64,000 bases of DNA from Archaeoglobus veneficus SNP6. GTDB lineage: Archaea > Halobacteriota > Archaeoglobi > Archaeoglobales > Archaeoglobaceae. The number at the start of each line of letters is the position of its first letter. The stretch's first letter is position 1. Of the stretch, positions 8,986 through 16,991 are shown one piece after another. The translations under genes and the position numbers were made by a program. The notes under the pieces are model-generated. The model made no database searches. It was not told where the DNA came from and saw nothing but the letters and a program-made list of their open reading frames with translations. The stretch is from contig NC_015320.1 in the NCBI RefSeq assembly GCF_000194625.1, positions 1,038,612 through 1,102,611 of the forward strand, given 5' to 3'.

Positions 8986-9933
8986 CTATCTGACAAGTGG
9001 TAGCCGGGAATACCTTTCGAGTTCCACGACCCTCTGCCAGATATGAACACAATCGCAGCTCACGTCAAGGTCTGCTACGTTCTGACTCAGGGAGAACTCC
9101 TTTATAGCCATTGCAACGTCTCTGTCACACTTCCTGCAGTTGTGCGGCCCTCTCTCGCTTCCCGCTGCGACAGGATCACACATGATCTCTATCCCTTCAC
9201 TTCTAACCTGTCTCAAAACCTCAATGGCACTCCAGAGCCAGGGCGGACGGTAGAGGTTTCGCTGCCATAACCTCTCGACATAGGTGTTTGATGGAATGTA
9301 CATCAGGTTGAGGGAAATGATGTCCGCATACTCTGCGACATCCATCGAAGAGCGGATAGCATCTTCTATCGCTTCTCCCTCTGAAAGAAACGGCGGCTTG
9401 AGGAGCAGATATGCTTTAACTCTTACCCCGTAATCTTTGAGCTTTTCCGCTGCTCTAACAAAGTCTTCAAAGGTAAATCCTTTGTTTATACAGTTTTCCC
9501 TTATGAAGTCGTTGCTCGTTTCGAGGCCAATTCCCACTTCCGCTTCGAAGGGCATTGACGCGAGTTCTTTGAGAGCTTCATCTTTGACAAATTCGGGCCT
9601 GCTCTCTACTATGAGCTTCTTAACGCTCATGGAGCGCATGAGGCTGTAGAGGTACTCTCTAAACTCGGGCGGCACTTCTCTTGCGTCGAAGAAGCTGCCT
9701 GAGGTGAATATTTTGAGAACTTCGAATTCTTTGTCTCTAACGGCTTCATCTATTTGTTCTTTAAGCTCTTCAAGACCAATCCTGCTGTCAGATGCATAGG
9801 AGAAGCCGCACATCAGGCACCGCTGCCAGTAGCACCCTCTTGTTCTGAGAATTACAGTAAGACATCTAACAGCTTTCCCGTGGAATCGTTCTTTTTCAAT
9901 CCACGATGCTACTGGCTTTACCACATTCTCCAC
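8986..9933 (-). CDS. Radical SAM protein RaSEA, archaeosine synthase subunit
   Basis: 315 residues, COG1244-like. The N-terminal R-G-C-Y-W-Q-R-C-L-M-C-G-F motif (C-x4-C-x2-C) around residues 33-43 is the 4Fe-4S/SAM site; two further Cys groups lie at the end (C-R-K-C-D and S-C-D-C). In archaea RaSEA works with ArcS to turn the lysine adduct of preQ0 in tRNA G15 into archaeosine. The ATG lies inside the end of the rhomboid gene (16-base overlap), so the two are co-translated. The function rests on family resemblance, not on local partners; ArcS is not in this window. Confidence 0.75.
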   Translation of the reverse strand: MENVVKPVASWIEKERFHGKAVRCLTVILRTRGCYWQRCLMCGFSYASDSRIGLEELKEQIDEAVRDKEFEVLKIFTSGSFFDAREVPPEFREYLYSLMRSMSVKKLIVESRPEFVKDEALKELASMPFEAEVGIGLETSNDFIRENCINKGFTFEDFVRAAEKLKDYGVRVKAYLLLKPPFLSEGEAIEDAIRSSMDVAEYADIISLNLMYIPSNTYVERLWQRNLYRPPWLWSAIEVLRQVRSEGIEIMCDPVAAGSERGPHNCRKCDRDVAMAIKEFSLSQNVADLDVSCDCVHIWQRVVELERYSRLPLVR

Positions 9934-10706
9934 CTTCTCAATATCCTAAGCTTCTTTCCGTAGTACAGACCGACGAGCAGGCCTGCGAGATGGGCTGCAT
10001 GAGCCACGCCCGTTTGAGCGCTGAACGGGAGCATAAAGAGGTCGTATGCAGCGAATAGCAGAAGTGCTGTTCTGATGCCCATTGGAATCATAAAGAAGAA
10101 CAAAACTCGTATTTCTGGAGCTATAATCGCCAGAGTGCCCATTATACCGTAGATTGCACCGCTCGCACCGAGCGCTGGATAGAGTTCACCCGTTGAATAC
10201 GCAAAGAGTAAGTAAGCCAGGTTTCCGGCAATTCCTGAAAGGAAGAATATTTTGAGATAGTTGTTGCCTCCAGCTCTTCTTTCCAGTTCGCTACCGAAGA
10301 ACAGCAGGACAATCATGTTCACTAAATAGTGGTCGAAGGAGCCGTGGAGGAATATGCACGTGACAATCTGCCATGGCATGACGAAGAGGTAGGAAGGGTG
10401 AAGAGCGAGAAATCTCTCGACTGGCAGGATTATTGAGAGGAAGAACATTATCGTGCAAATTCCAATTATGAGGTTGTTGTAGCCGTATGCGGCGATTCCG
10501 GAGGGCTTTGGAAGAGGGATATTTACCTTATGAACGTCAACCCTTCTTTTCCTCTTAACCTTAACCGGCACATTCCAGTAGTCGTCCTTCAGACCTGGGC
10601 AATCGTGCTCTTCAGGCAATCTGTGTTCCGAACAGAAATAACCACCACAGTAACTGCACTGGTATGGCATCCAATCTTCTTTTCCGCAGTAATCGCAACG
10701 CTTCAC
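9918..10706 (-). CDS. Rhomboid intramembrane protease with N-terminal AN1-type zinc finger
   Basis: 262 residues. Residues 1-40 form a compact Cys/His module (C-D-Y-C, C-S-Y-C, C-S-E-H, H-D-C) of the AN1 type. After a basic linker come six hydrophobic helices with the rhomboid catalytic pair: Ser in G-A-S-G-A-I-Y-G (about 182) and His in H-A-A-H-L-A-G (about 239). It would cut transmembrane helices inside the membrane; the zinc finger on the cytosolic side may recruit substrates. Zinc-finger rhomboids are known in archaea. It overlaps the RaSEA gene, probably for operon reasons rather than function. Confidence 0.85.
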   Translation of the reverse strand: MKRCDYCGKEDWMPYQCSYCGGYFCSEHRLPEEHDCPGLKDDYWNVPVKVKRKRRVDVHKVNIPLPKPSGIAAYGYNNLIIGICTIMFFLSIILPVERFLALHPSYLFVMPWQIVTCIFLHGSFDHYLVNMIVLLFFGSELERRAGGNNYLKIFFLSGIAGNLAYLLFAYSTGELYPALGASGAIYGIMGTLAIIAPEIRVLFFFMIPMGIRTALLLFAAYDLFMLPFSAQTGVAHAAHLAGLLVGLYYGKKLRILRRWRMW

Positions 10707-10777
10707 TTCTCTGCCTTCTACGGGCGAGTATTAATTATTTTCCATAGTTTTATAACCAGTATCTCACGACTGAAGAC

Positions 10778-11452
10778 ATGCTCCGTCCAAAGGGTCTCGC
10801 CATTGACATCGACGGAACCATAACATACAGGAATCGAAGCCTGAACTGTAAGGCCGTTGAAGCTCTCAGGAAGGTAAAAATCCCTGTAGTTCTTGCAACT
10901 GGCAACATATCCTGTTTCGCAAGAACTGCTGCAAAGCTTATAGGCGTCTCAGACATTGTTATATGCGAAAATGGAGGTATTGTTCGATTCAGCTACGATG
11001 GCGACGACATAGTGCTTGGGGACATAAGCAAATGCCTTAAAGCGGCTGAAATTCTCAAAGAGTACTTTGAAATCGAATTCCTTGACGCTGAGTACAGGAA
11101 GTCGGAGGTCTGTCTTCGCAGAAACTTTCCTATTGAAGAGGCGAGGAAAATTCTTCACGATGCAAAGCTTGATGTTAAAATCGTCGATTCAGGTTTTGCG
11201 TACCACATAATGGATGCGAAGGTCAGCAAAGGAAGGGCTCTTGAGTACATAGCTGATGAACTTGGTATAAGTCCGAAGGAGTTCGCTGCAATTGGTGATT
11301 CTGAGAACGACATAGACCTGATTAAGGCTGCCGGCCTCGGTATTGCCGTTGGAGATGCTGACTTAAAGCTCAAAATGGAGGCCGACGTGGTAGTCTCGAA
11401 GAAGAATGGCGATGGAGTTGTTGAAGCACTTGAGCTTCTGGGCTTAATTTAA
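10778..11452 (+). CDS. Phosphoglycolate phosphatase, archaeal HAD type
   Basis: 224 residues, full length for the TA0175-type family. The HAD motifs are D-I-D-G-T (nucleophile Asp 10, acid/base Asp 12), A-T-G-N (motif II), K-G-R-A-L (motif III Lys) and G-D-S-E-N-D (motif IV). It removes phosphate from 2-phosphoglycolate, a damage or repair by-product. A TATA box (AGTTTTATAACC, 10745-10756) lies about 25 bases before ATG 10778, which fits a leaderless mRNA. The stop codon overlaps by four bases with that of the convergent membrane gene. Confidence 0.82.
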   Translation: MLRPKGLAIDIDGTITYRNRSLNCKAVEALRKVKIPVVLATGNISCFARTAAKLIGVSDIVICENGGIVRFSYDGDDIVLGDISKCLKAAEILKEYFEIEFLDAEYRKSEVCLRRNFPIEEARKILHDAKLDVKIVDSGFAYHIMDAKVSKGRALEYIADELGISPKEFAAIGDSENDIDLIKAAGLGIAVGDADLKLKMEADVVVSKKNGDGVVEALELLGLI

Positions 11453-11724
11453 CTCTTTCTAAGATTCTCGAGAAAATCACCGACAGCAGTACCGATAATG
11501 AAGAATACCGCAAAGAAGAATACGAGGATTGCGATGGCAACTCCTGTTCCGAGTGCTAAAGCGTTTGACAATTCGGGCAATCTTGTTCCTAGGAGACCAA
11601 ATACGATGCCTATTAGTATACCCACCGCTGCAGATTCTTTGAGCAGCTTCATTCTGTTTTCTTTTCCTGGTTTTATAAATCCATAGATTACTCCAAATAC
11701 GAATGCTGCTAAAATATACATCAC
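11449..11724 (-). CDS. Small membrane protein of unknown function
   Basis: About 90 residues with three hydrophobic helices (about 2-16, 33-50, 58-83) and a short charged C-terminus. A GTG (11722-11724) and an ATG (11719-11721) are adjacent possible starts. Glycine spacing (G-I-L-I-G-I-V-F-G) suggests tight helix packing. No family is recognised. Its stop overlaps the convergent phosphatase gene by four bases (TTAA shared). Confidence 0.6.
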   Translation of the reverse strand: MMYILAAFVFGVIYGFIKPGKENRMKLLKESAAVGILIGIVFGLLGTRLPELSNALALGTGVAIAILVFFFAVFFIIGTAVGDFLENLRKS

Positions 11725-11798
11725 GATGTTTCTACTTACAACTACAACATTTAAAAAAGTTATGGAATTAGATTTTGGTCAACCGAAAAATTCAAATA

Positions 11799-11817
11799 CA
11801 TTTTGAATATATATTCA
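11799..11817 (+). promoter_or_regulatory. Overlapping palindromes on the TATA box of the Fe-S/DUF5320 operon
   Basis: TGAATATATATTCA (11804-11817) is a perfect 14-bp palindrome and contains the TATA box about 22 bases before ATG 11831. The preceding ATTCAAA...TTTGAAT pair, beginning about 11790, overlaps it, giving three ATTCA/TGAAT half-sites. A dimeric repressor bound here would block TBP. Confidence 0.55.
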
Positions 11818-11830
11818 CAGTGTGAGAGTA

Positions 11831-12145
11831 ATGCGAAGATGTGGAAAACGCATGCGAAGGATGCAGAGAAGGCACTCTGGATGCCAGAGACGCTGGCGAA
11901 GATGTTCAGCGTGGACTTTTCGCGAAGTAGCATATGATTCACTTACGCCCGTAGAGGTACACGAGATCGACCCGAAAGTTGCAAAAATACTGTCATTACT
12001 TCCACACCGCGATTGCGGAGCGTGCAGTTACGATACATGCTATGACCTTGCAGTTGCAATAGCGGAGAGAAGAGAAAAACCCGACGCTTGCAGGATTGTG
12101 GGGAAGAAAGTAGGTAGTGTGATTGAGAAAATTTTGAGGAGGTGA
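11831..12145 (+). CDS. Small Fe-S cluster protein with Arg-rich N-terminus
   Basis: 104 residues from ATG 11831 (GTG 11822 is in frame). Residues 1-30 are unusually rich in Arg and Cys; the rest is well behaved and ends with a 4Fe-4S domain of PF04060 type: D-C-G-A-C-S-Y-D-T-C, a helix, and P-D-A-C-R-I. The N-terminal DNA is open in all three frames, so the true N-terminus is less certain than the domain. It is co-directional with the DUF5320 gene (6 bases apart), and both sit behind a palindromic promoter. An electron-carrier or metal-handling role is inferred. Confidence 0.65.
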   Translation: MRRCGKRMRRMQRRHSGCQRRWRRCSAWTFREVAYDSLTPVEVHEIDPKVAKILSLLPHRDCGACSYDTCYDLAVAIAERREKPDACRIVGKKVGSVIEKILRR

Positions 12146-12151
12146 TGTAAA

Positions 12152-12361
12152 ATGCCGAGGTATCCGGGTTTCGGACCATGGAGCCACCTTCCCCCGTGGG
12201 AAAGACCCGGCTGGAAGTTTGGAAGGGGGAGGGGCTGGTGCTGGTGGTACTACGGCATGAGCAGAGAGGACGAAATCAGGCTGCTTGAGGAGGAAGCAGC
12301 TTTCCTGGAAGAGAGACTGAGAGAAATCCGCAGAAGGCTTGATGAGCTCAAGAGGGAGTGA
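12152..12361 (+). CDS. DUF5320-type small protein
   Basis: 69 residues. An aromatic, Gly/Pro/Trp-rich N-terminal half (G-F-G-P-W, W-C-W-W-Y-Y-G) is followed by an acidic/basic helix with heptad-like Leu spacing (about 40-69), likely a coiled coil. This is the layout of DUF5320 proteins, which are often near Fe-S scaffold or NifX/dinitrogenase-cofactor-like genes. The upstream SD (GAGGTGATG) overlaps the end of the Fe-S protein gene. The molecular role is unknown. Confidence 0.65.
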   Translation: MPRYPGFGPWSHLPPWERPGWKFGRGRGWCWWYYGMSREDEIRLLEEEAAFLEERLREIRRRLDELKRE

Positions 12362-12393
12362 TTTTTTATTTTTTGTTTAATTTTTGATGGGCA

Positions 12394-12780
12394 TTACTCG
12401 AGCGCCCTGTCAATAACGACCTCTTCGCCATCATCCACTTCTCTGAAAGCCTCAATGTCTCCTACGACCTTCCCGATTACATTAACGGCGCTCGCTGGCC
12501 TGATTTCATCTCCTTCACTTATGGGTGTGGGACCGAAGAAGACGCATATTGCTCTGCCGGGAATCCAGTATGCAACGTCGCCCATTTCGACGACTTCTTT
12601 AGAGTTTTCTTCGACCTCCACAACCACGTCTGTTTCGAAGTAGATCTCATCGCCCCACCTGTTCACCACACCCTTTATGGGCAGGGAATTCAGTATTGCT
12701 TCAACTGTGACTGGGGCGAGGTCTTCGTAGAGCTCAACTTCTCTTTTAACATTTCCAGCTTTTATCCAGACTTTTACCAT
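12394..12780 (-). CDS. Cyclophilin-like fold protein (TM1367 type)
   Basis: 128 residues from ATG 12780 (GTG 12789 in frame, inside the upstream gene). The middle contains G-D-V-A-Y-W-I-P-G-R-A-I-C-V-F-F-G-P-T-P, typical of the small cyclophilin-like family PF04126. The fold matches peptidyl-prolyl isomerases, but the catalytic Arg and Phe set is not evident, so isomerase activity is doubtful. The ATG follows the UbiA stop with one base between and the SD GGTGGT inside it, so the genes are coupled. Confidence 0.7.
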   Translation of the reverse strand: MVKVWIKAGNVKREVELYEDLAPVTVEAILNSLPIKGVVNRWGDEIYFETDVVVEVEENSKEVVEMGDVAYWIPGRAICVFFGPTPISEGDEIRPASAVNVIGKVVGDIEAFREVDDGEEVVIDRALE

Positions 12781-12781
12781 A

Positions 12782-13660
12782 TCAACCACCTGCTATAACT
12801 GCGGCAACTATACTGAAAAGCAGTACGGCACTTATAACTGCGTTTGCGTGGAAGAAAGCAATCTGAATTCTTTTCTCATCGTATTTTTTATCGTTGACTA
12901 TCAAATGCTGGTAAATGAGCAGCAGAGCTATGATCGCGAGCCCGAAAGCAGCAGGCACGCCCGCTCCGTAAATGTGGATGGCATAGGCTGCAAGGGTGAA
13001 GAAGATTGCATGACTGATGGCTGAAATTGCAAGGGCTGCTTTGACGCCATAGTGTGCCCCTATTGAGTGCAGGCCGTGTTTTCTGTCGAATTCAACGTCC
13101 TGCAGCCCGTAGATTATATCGAATCCTGCAACCCAGAAGATGACAGCTACGCCGAGAATCGCAGGAACGAACTCGCTGCCAAGTGGGTCGAAGGAGTCCG
13201 TTACTGCAATCCACCCGCCAAGGGGAGCAAAGGCAAGGTTTAAACCGAGAACGAAGTGGGCGAGACACGTGAACCTCTTGAGGTAGGGATAAATCCAGGC
13301 GGTTATTACCGGAATGGGTGAAAGCATGAAGGCCGTTCTGTTGATCAGATATGCGGAAACAAAGTAAACTGAGAGGGCTATGATTAGAATTCCATACGCC
13401 TCTCCAACATTTATCAATCCTGCAGGGAGGTGTCGTTTTGCCGTTCTGGGATTTATTGCATCGATATCTCTATCAATAATCCTGTTGAGAACCATGGCAG
13501 CGGTTCTCATCCCGGTAAATGCTGCTGTAATCAGGAGAAACAATTTCCAGCCAAACCATCCGTGGGCTGCAAGAAATGCCCCAGCGTAGGCGAAAGGCAG
13601 GGCAAAGAGAGTGTGCTCGATTTTTATAAAGTCAGCATACATTTTGAGTTTGTGAAGCAT
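12782..13660 (-). CDS. UbiA-family prenyltransferase, probably menaquinone pathway
   Basis: 292 residues, about eight or nine membrane helices. Both Asp-rich motifs for Mg-prenyl diphosphate are present: N-R-I-I-D-R-D-I-D (about 60-68) and D-V-E-F-D-R-K-H-G (about 187-195). The sequence is closest to the bacterial/archaeal 4-hydroxybenzoate prenyltransferase-like group tied to the futalosine menaquinone route (MqnP), which attaches the polyprenyl tail. This fits a quinone-using Archaeoglobales organism. Other UbiA substrates such as geranylgeranylglyceryl phosphate are less likely. It is divergent from the NDUFA9-like gene with about 49 bases between. Confidence 0.78.
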   Translation of the reverse strand: MLHKLKMYADFIKIEHTLFALPFAYAGAFLAAHGWFGWKLFLLITAAFTGMRTAAMVLNRIIDRDIDAINPRTAKRHLPAGLINVGEAYGILIIALSVYFVSAYLINRTAFMLSPIPVITAWIYPYLKRFTCLAHFVLGLNLAFAPLGGWIAVTDSFDPLGSEFVPAILGVAVIFWVAGFDIIYGLQDVEFDRKHGLHSIGAHYGVKAALAISAISHAIFFTLAAYAIHIYGAGVPAAFGLAIIALLLIYQHLIVNDKKYDEKRIQIAFFHANAVISAVLLFSIVAAVIAGG

Positions 13661-13709
13661 GGACTTACCATTACAGGAGGCAAATTAAATTTACTTCTTC
13701 GTTCAACGT

Positions 13710-14540
13710 ATGACGGGGTTAGTGGTGAGAGTTCTGCTTACCGGTGCAACGGGTTTCCTTGGAAGCTACGTACTGTCCCTCCTTACTGAAAAATACGATG
13801 TGGTTGCTTTTGTAAGGAGGCCAGTAGAGAATCTTGGAGAAGGGTTAAATGTCCAGATAATTCGCGGAGATCTGAGGTCCGGAGGGGACGTTGAAAAAGC
13901 AGCAAAAGGCGTTGATGTTGCTGTAAACCTTGCCGGTGTACTGAAGGGGGACTACTACGGAGTTCACGTTCTTGCCGCTAAAAACCTCGTAAGTAACGTT
14001 CCTCGAATCGTTCACGTCTCAGCTTTATGGGCCTCCCCGGATGGCAACGATTACCAGCGCAGCAAGTGGGAGGGTGAAAGAGAGGTGATGAAGGCCGAGA
14101 GCTACACCATAGTCAGGCCATCGGTGATGTTTGGTGCCGGTGACAGATTCGTGAACAAAATTCTCAGGATTATGCGAAGGTATCCCTTCATCCCCTGTTT
14201 CGATGGCAGACTCTCTCCCGTGTTTGTCGGGGATGTCGCGGAGATCATAGTCGATGCAGTTGAGAGAGTTGCTAACGGTAGTAGAGAAACTCTTTCCCTC
14301 TGCGGTCCGAGGGACTTCAGCGTTGAGGAGCTTTTCCAGACGATTGCGGATGTGTTTGGCATTAAAAAGCCGTTCGTCAAAATTCCACGTCCTATTATCA
14401 GTCTTTACGCGATGATAGGTGAAATAACGGGCGGCGATCTGTCGAGAGTGTTTCTTTCCATGCTTGAGACGAGGCCATGTGTCAGGCTTGAGACGGACAT
14501 CGAAGACTACCTCGTGAGGTGTCGCCATGAGTTCGGATGA
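13710..14540 (+). CDS. NAD(P)-binding SDR protein, NDUFA9-like
   Basis: 276 residues. The N-terminal Rossmann motif V-L-L-T-G-A-T-G-F-L-G-S, an N-L-A-G-V turn, and V-H-V-S-A followed later by Y-Q-R-S-K-W-E (Y-x3-K) mark an extended/atypical SDR like complex I subunit NDUFA9 and NmrA-type proteins. The catalytic Tyr-Lys pair seems present (Y in D-Y-Q-R-S-K). ATG 13710 is about 22 bases from an A/T-rich TATA (AAATTAAATTTAC); GTG 13722 or 13725 is an alternative. Its end overlaps the CitG-like gene by 14 bases. A role in quinone or respiratory assembly is a guess. Confidence 0.72.
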   Translation: MTGLVVRVLLTGATGFLGSYVLSLLTEKYDVVAFVRRPVENLGEGLNVQIIRGDLRSGGDVEKAAKGVDVAVNLAGVLKGDYYGVHVLAAKNLVSNVPRIVHVSALWASPDGNDYQRSKWEGEREVMKAESYTIVRPSVMFGAGDRFVNKILRIMRRYPFIPCFDGRLSPVFVGDVAEIIVDAVERVANGSRETLSLCGPRDFSVEELFQTIADVFGIKKPFVKIPRPIISLYAMIGEITGGDLSRVFLSMLETRPCVRLETDIEDYLVRCRHEFG

Positions 14541-15408
14541 GGGTATGGTACCTTCTGCAGCCACAGCAGCAACGGCAGCGGTGCTTGCGATGCTTCTTGA
14601 AGTCTCGGCAACTCCAAAATCGGGTAACGTTGATAGGGAGCATAGCTTCGAAGATTTGCGCTACGAGCACTTTCTCGCCTCATCCGCCTCTTCTTACCCT
14701 GTTTTCTTGCGGGCAGCGGAGAATCGTGGCAGCGTGGGCCAGCTAATCCTCGATGCGGTCGTCGAAACTTCGAGATGGCATAGAGCCGGAAACGTTCACT
14801 TCGGGGCGTTCCTGTTGCTGACCCCTCTCGTGTACTCATGGCGTGCCGGAAGGGCCGAAAGCATCGCAAAGGCCGCTGTTGAGACCTTGAAGAACACGAC
14901 GGTTGAGGACTCGCTTGCGGTTCTCAAAGCCTTCAGGTTGTCGGGAGCGAGGGCAATGGATGTCGAAGAGCTGAGCCTTGAAGATGACAGTACGGCGGAG
15001 GAGTTGAAAAGGGAGAGAATCAACCTCTACGACTGGATGCTTCTCGCTCCTCGAGAGAACATCATAGCAAGGGAACTGACGGAAGGATACACTGCAAGCC
15101 TCTCGGGTATGAAAACACTTATCGAGACGTTTGAAGAATTCGGCGACGTGAATGCGGCGATAGTGTTTACATACCATAAGTTGCTCTCCGAGTACATCGA
15201 TCCCCTTGTGGTTGCGAAACACGGCATCGAGACTGCAAAAAAAGTGAGGGATACGGCAAGGAAGGTTGTTGAAGCGTTTGGTGGGAACATCGACGTCTTC
15301 AAACCCCTTGACGAGGAGTTTGTAAGGAGAAGAATAAACCCCGGCACGATTGCAGACCTGACTTCTTCGTCGATCTTTCTCGCCCTGATTGAGGGGTTGA
15401 GGTTTTAG
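14527..15408 (+). CDS. CitG/MdcB-like triphosphoribosyl-dephospho-CoA synthase family protein
   Basis: 293 residues, all helical. Family marks: E-V-S-A-T-P-K-S-G-N-V-D (usually P-K-P-G-N-V; here Pro is Ser) near 20-32 and N-P-G-T-I-A-D-L-T (about 276) near the end. In bacteria CitG makes the citrate lyase prosthetic group; archaea lack that enzyme, so a different nucleotide-linked reaction is likely. Homologues sit in the tetrahydromethanopterin/methanofuran gene clusters of C1 bacteria (COG1767), and Ftr is 1.6 kb away here. The ATG lies inside the previous gene. Confidence 0.72.
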   Translation: MSSDEGMVPSAATAATAAVLAMLLEVSATPKSGNVDREHSFEDLRYEHFLASSASSYPVFLRAAENRGSVGQLILDAVVETSRWHRAGNVHFGAFLLLTPLVYSWRAGRAESIAKAAVETLKNTTVEDSLAVLKAFRLSGARAMDVEELSLEDDSTAEELKRERINLYDWMLLAPRENIIARELTEGYTASLSGMKTLIETFEEFGDVNAAIVFTYHKLLSEYIDPLVVAKHGIETAKKVRDTARKVVEAFGGNIDVFKPLDEEFVRRRINPGTIADLTSSSIFLALIEGLRF

Positions 15409-15423
15409 ACGGGGGGTGTATAC

Positions 15424-15990
15424 TTGAAGCTTTCAGATTTCGGCTTTACTGAGGGAATAAACGAAATTATAGCGATTACGAGGGGTGTGTCTGATGCTGG
15501 CGAACTCAATGCAGCCCCGATTGGCATAATAGTTGAGGACGCCAGCAGTAGAGTTGCAAGAGCGAGGTTGTTTCCGAGCCACACGAAGGAGAACGTGGAG
15601 AACGGCAGTCCACTGTGGGCAAACATCTGCTTTGATGCAGTTCTGTTTGTAATTTCAGCCTTTGAGGATCCTGGAGAGGAGTTTTACGCATCGCTCAACC
15701 CGCCAGTATTGAAGGGCGCTGTGGTATGCTGCAGATTCGATGTTGAAATGGATGGTGGAACTGCAAAGCTTGAACTTGCTGAAGGCACTGTCATAGAAAG
15801 GCCGCTCAGGGCAGTTAACAGAGGGTTCAACGCAGTTATAGAGGCAACAGTTCACGCGACGAGGTATGCAATGGGGGTGAAGAACCTCGAGGAGAAAATT
15901 AGGTACTATGGAACGATCGTGGAGAAGTGCGGGGGGAGTAGGGAGAAGGAGGCGTATAAACTTCTTCTTGACTACATCCGACTGAAATAG
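15424..15990 (+). CDS. DUF447 protein (FMN-binding split-barrel-like)
   Basis: 188 residues from TTG 15424, which stands behind GGGGGGTG at 15412-15419. Signatures E-A-T-V-H-A-T-R (about 140-147) and N-A-A-P-I-G-I-I (about 30-37) are typical of DUF447, an archaeal and methylotroph family with a predicted flavin split-barrel fold. It is 15 bases after the CitG-like gene, a pairing I recall from other archaea. A role in C1-cofactor synthesis is inferred from that partnership and the nearby Ftr gene. Confidence 0.72.
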   Translation: MKLSDFGFTEGINEIIAITRGVSDAGELNAAPIGIIVEDASSRVARARLFPSHTKENVENGSPLWANICFDAVLFVISAFEDPGEEFYASLNPPVLKGAVVCCRFDVEMDGGTAKLELAEGTVIERPLRAVNRGFNAVIEATVHATRYAMGVKNLEEKIRYYGTIVEKCGGSREKEAYKLLLDYIRLK

Positions 15991-16095
15991 TCGTCTGGTA
16001 TTTCGATCTGACACACCTCAGTCTAACTGCCTGGGACTTGGCAAATAAAGCCCGTCTCGATAACCAAGATTCACAGGATTATCCACAGACAGTTA

Positions 16096-16104
16096 CCTTT
16101 TTAA
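16096..16104 (+). promoter_or_regulatory. TATA box for spermidine synthase
   Basis: CTTTTTAAATC about 25-30 bases before ATG 16127. It favours ATG 16127 over ATG 16115. The rest of the 15991-16114 gap holds nothing I recognise. Confidence 0.5.
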
Positions 16105-16126
16105 ATCTAACTACATGCCTGGAGAC

Positions 16127-16957
16127 ATGGAATGGTTCATAGAAGCGAGTGACAACTATGGATTGATGATTAGAGTCAGGAAAAAGCTTTACGAGTTTAA
16201 AGGACTCCAGCACATTGAGATTTATGATACCGTATTCGGCAAGATGCTCGTCATTGATGGCTATGTGCAGTTTATAGAGAGGTTCGAGGCATCATATCAC
16301 GAGATGCTCGCTCACGTCCCCATGCTGACCCACCCAAGCCCCAAAAAGGTACTGATAATAGGTGGTGGAGATGGAGGTACTGCAAGAGAAGTGCTCAAAC
16401 ATGATCCCGATGAGGTTGTTATGGTCGAGATTGACAGAAACGTTGTCGAGGCTTGCAGGCAGCATGTGGGAATAGACAAGGGAGCTCTTGACGACCCCCG
16501 CCTTACCCTCCTGATAGAAAACGGAATAGAGTACGTGAAAAACTGCGACGAGAAGTTCGACGTTCTGATAGTTGACGGCACGGATCCGAGTCCGGCGAGC
16601 GAGCCTCTATTCTCTCCAGACTTCTACAGGGCGTGTTCCCGCATATCCGACATTTACGCAATGCAGAGCCAGTCACCGGTGCTGCAGGAGAAAGAGTTTC
16701 GCACGGTTCTCCGAAACACTGCCGTTTTCAGGGAAAGGAGGGTTTATCTCTCATATATACCGATGTATCCTGGAGGAATCTGGAGCTTTCTCATCGCGTC
16801 TGATAGTAGCCTCAACGTGGAGCTGGATAAAATCAGAAGGAGGTTTGAGGAAAGAAGAATAGAGACAGAGTACTACACTCCCGAAGTGCACGTTGCAGCC
16901 TTTACGCTGCCAAGATGGCTTGAAAACATTGTTAGAGAGATGGGTTTGGAAGTTTAA
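16127..16957 (+). CDS. speE: Polyamine aminopropyltransferase (spermidine synthase)
   Basis: 276 residues from ATG 16127 (ATG 16115 also in frame), full length. It has the SAM-type fold motif L-I-I-G-G-G-D-G-G-T-A-R-E (about 80), the acidic V-E-I-D (about 102) and the catalytic-Asp loop V-D-G-T-D-P-S-P-A (about 150); L-F-S-P-D-F-Y follows as usual. It transfers aminopropyl from decarboxylated SAM to putrescine or longer amines. Agmatinase and the hypusine acceptor IF-5A, both on the same polyamine route, lie 10 kb away. Convergent with Ftr. Confidence 0.9.
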   Translation: MEWFIEASDNYGLMIRVRKKLYEFKGLQHIEIYDTVFGKMLVIDGYVQFIERFEASYHEMLAHVPMLTHPSPKKVLIIGGGDGGTAREVLKHDPDEVVMVEIDRNVVEACRQHVGIDKGALDDPRLTLLIENGIEYVKNCDEKFDVLIVDGTDPSPASEPLFSPDFYRACSRISDIYAMQSQSPVLQEKEFRTVLRNTAVFRERRVYLSYIPMYPGGIWSFLIASDSSLNVELDKIRRRFEERRIETEYYTPEVHVAAFTLPRWLENIVREMGLEV

Positions 16958-16991
16958 ATTTTTAAATTAAAATTATAAAATATTGGTGAGT

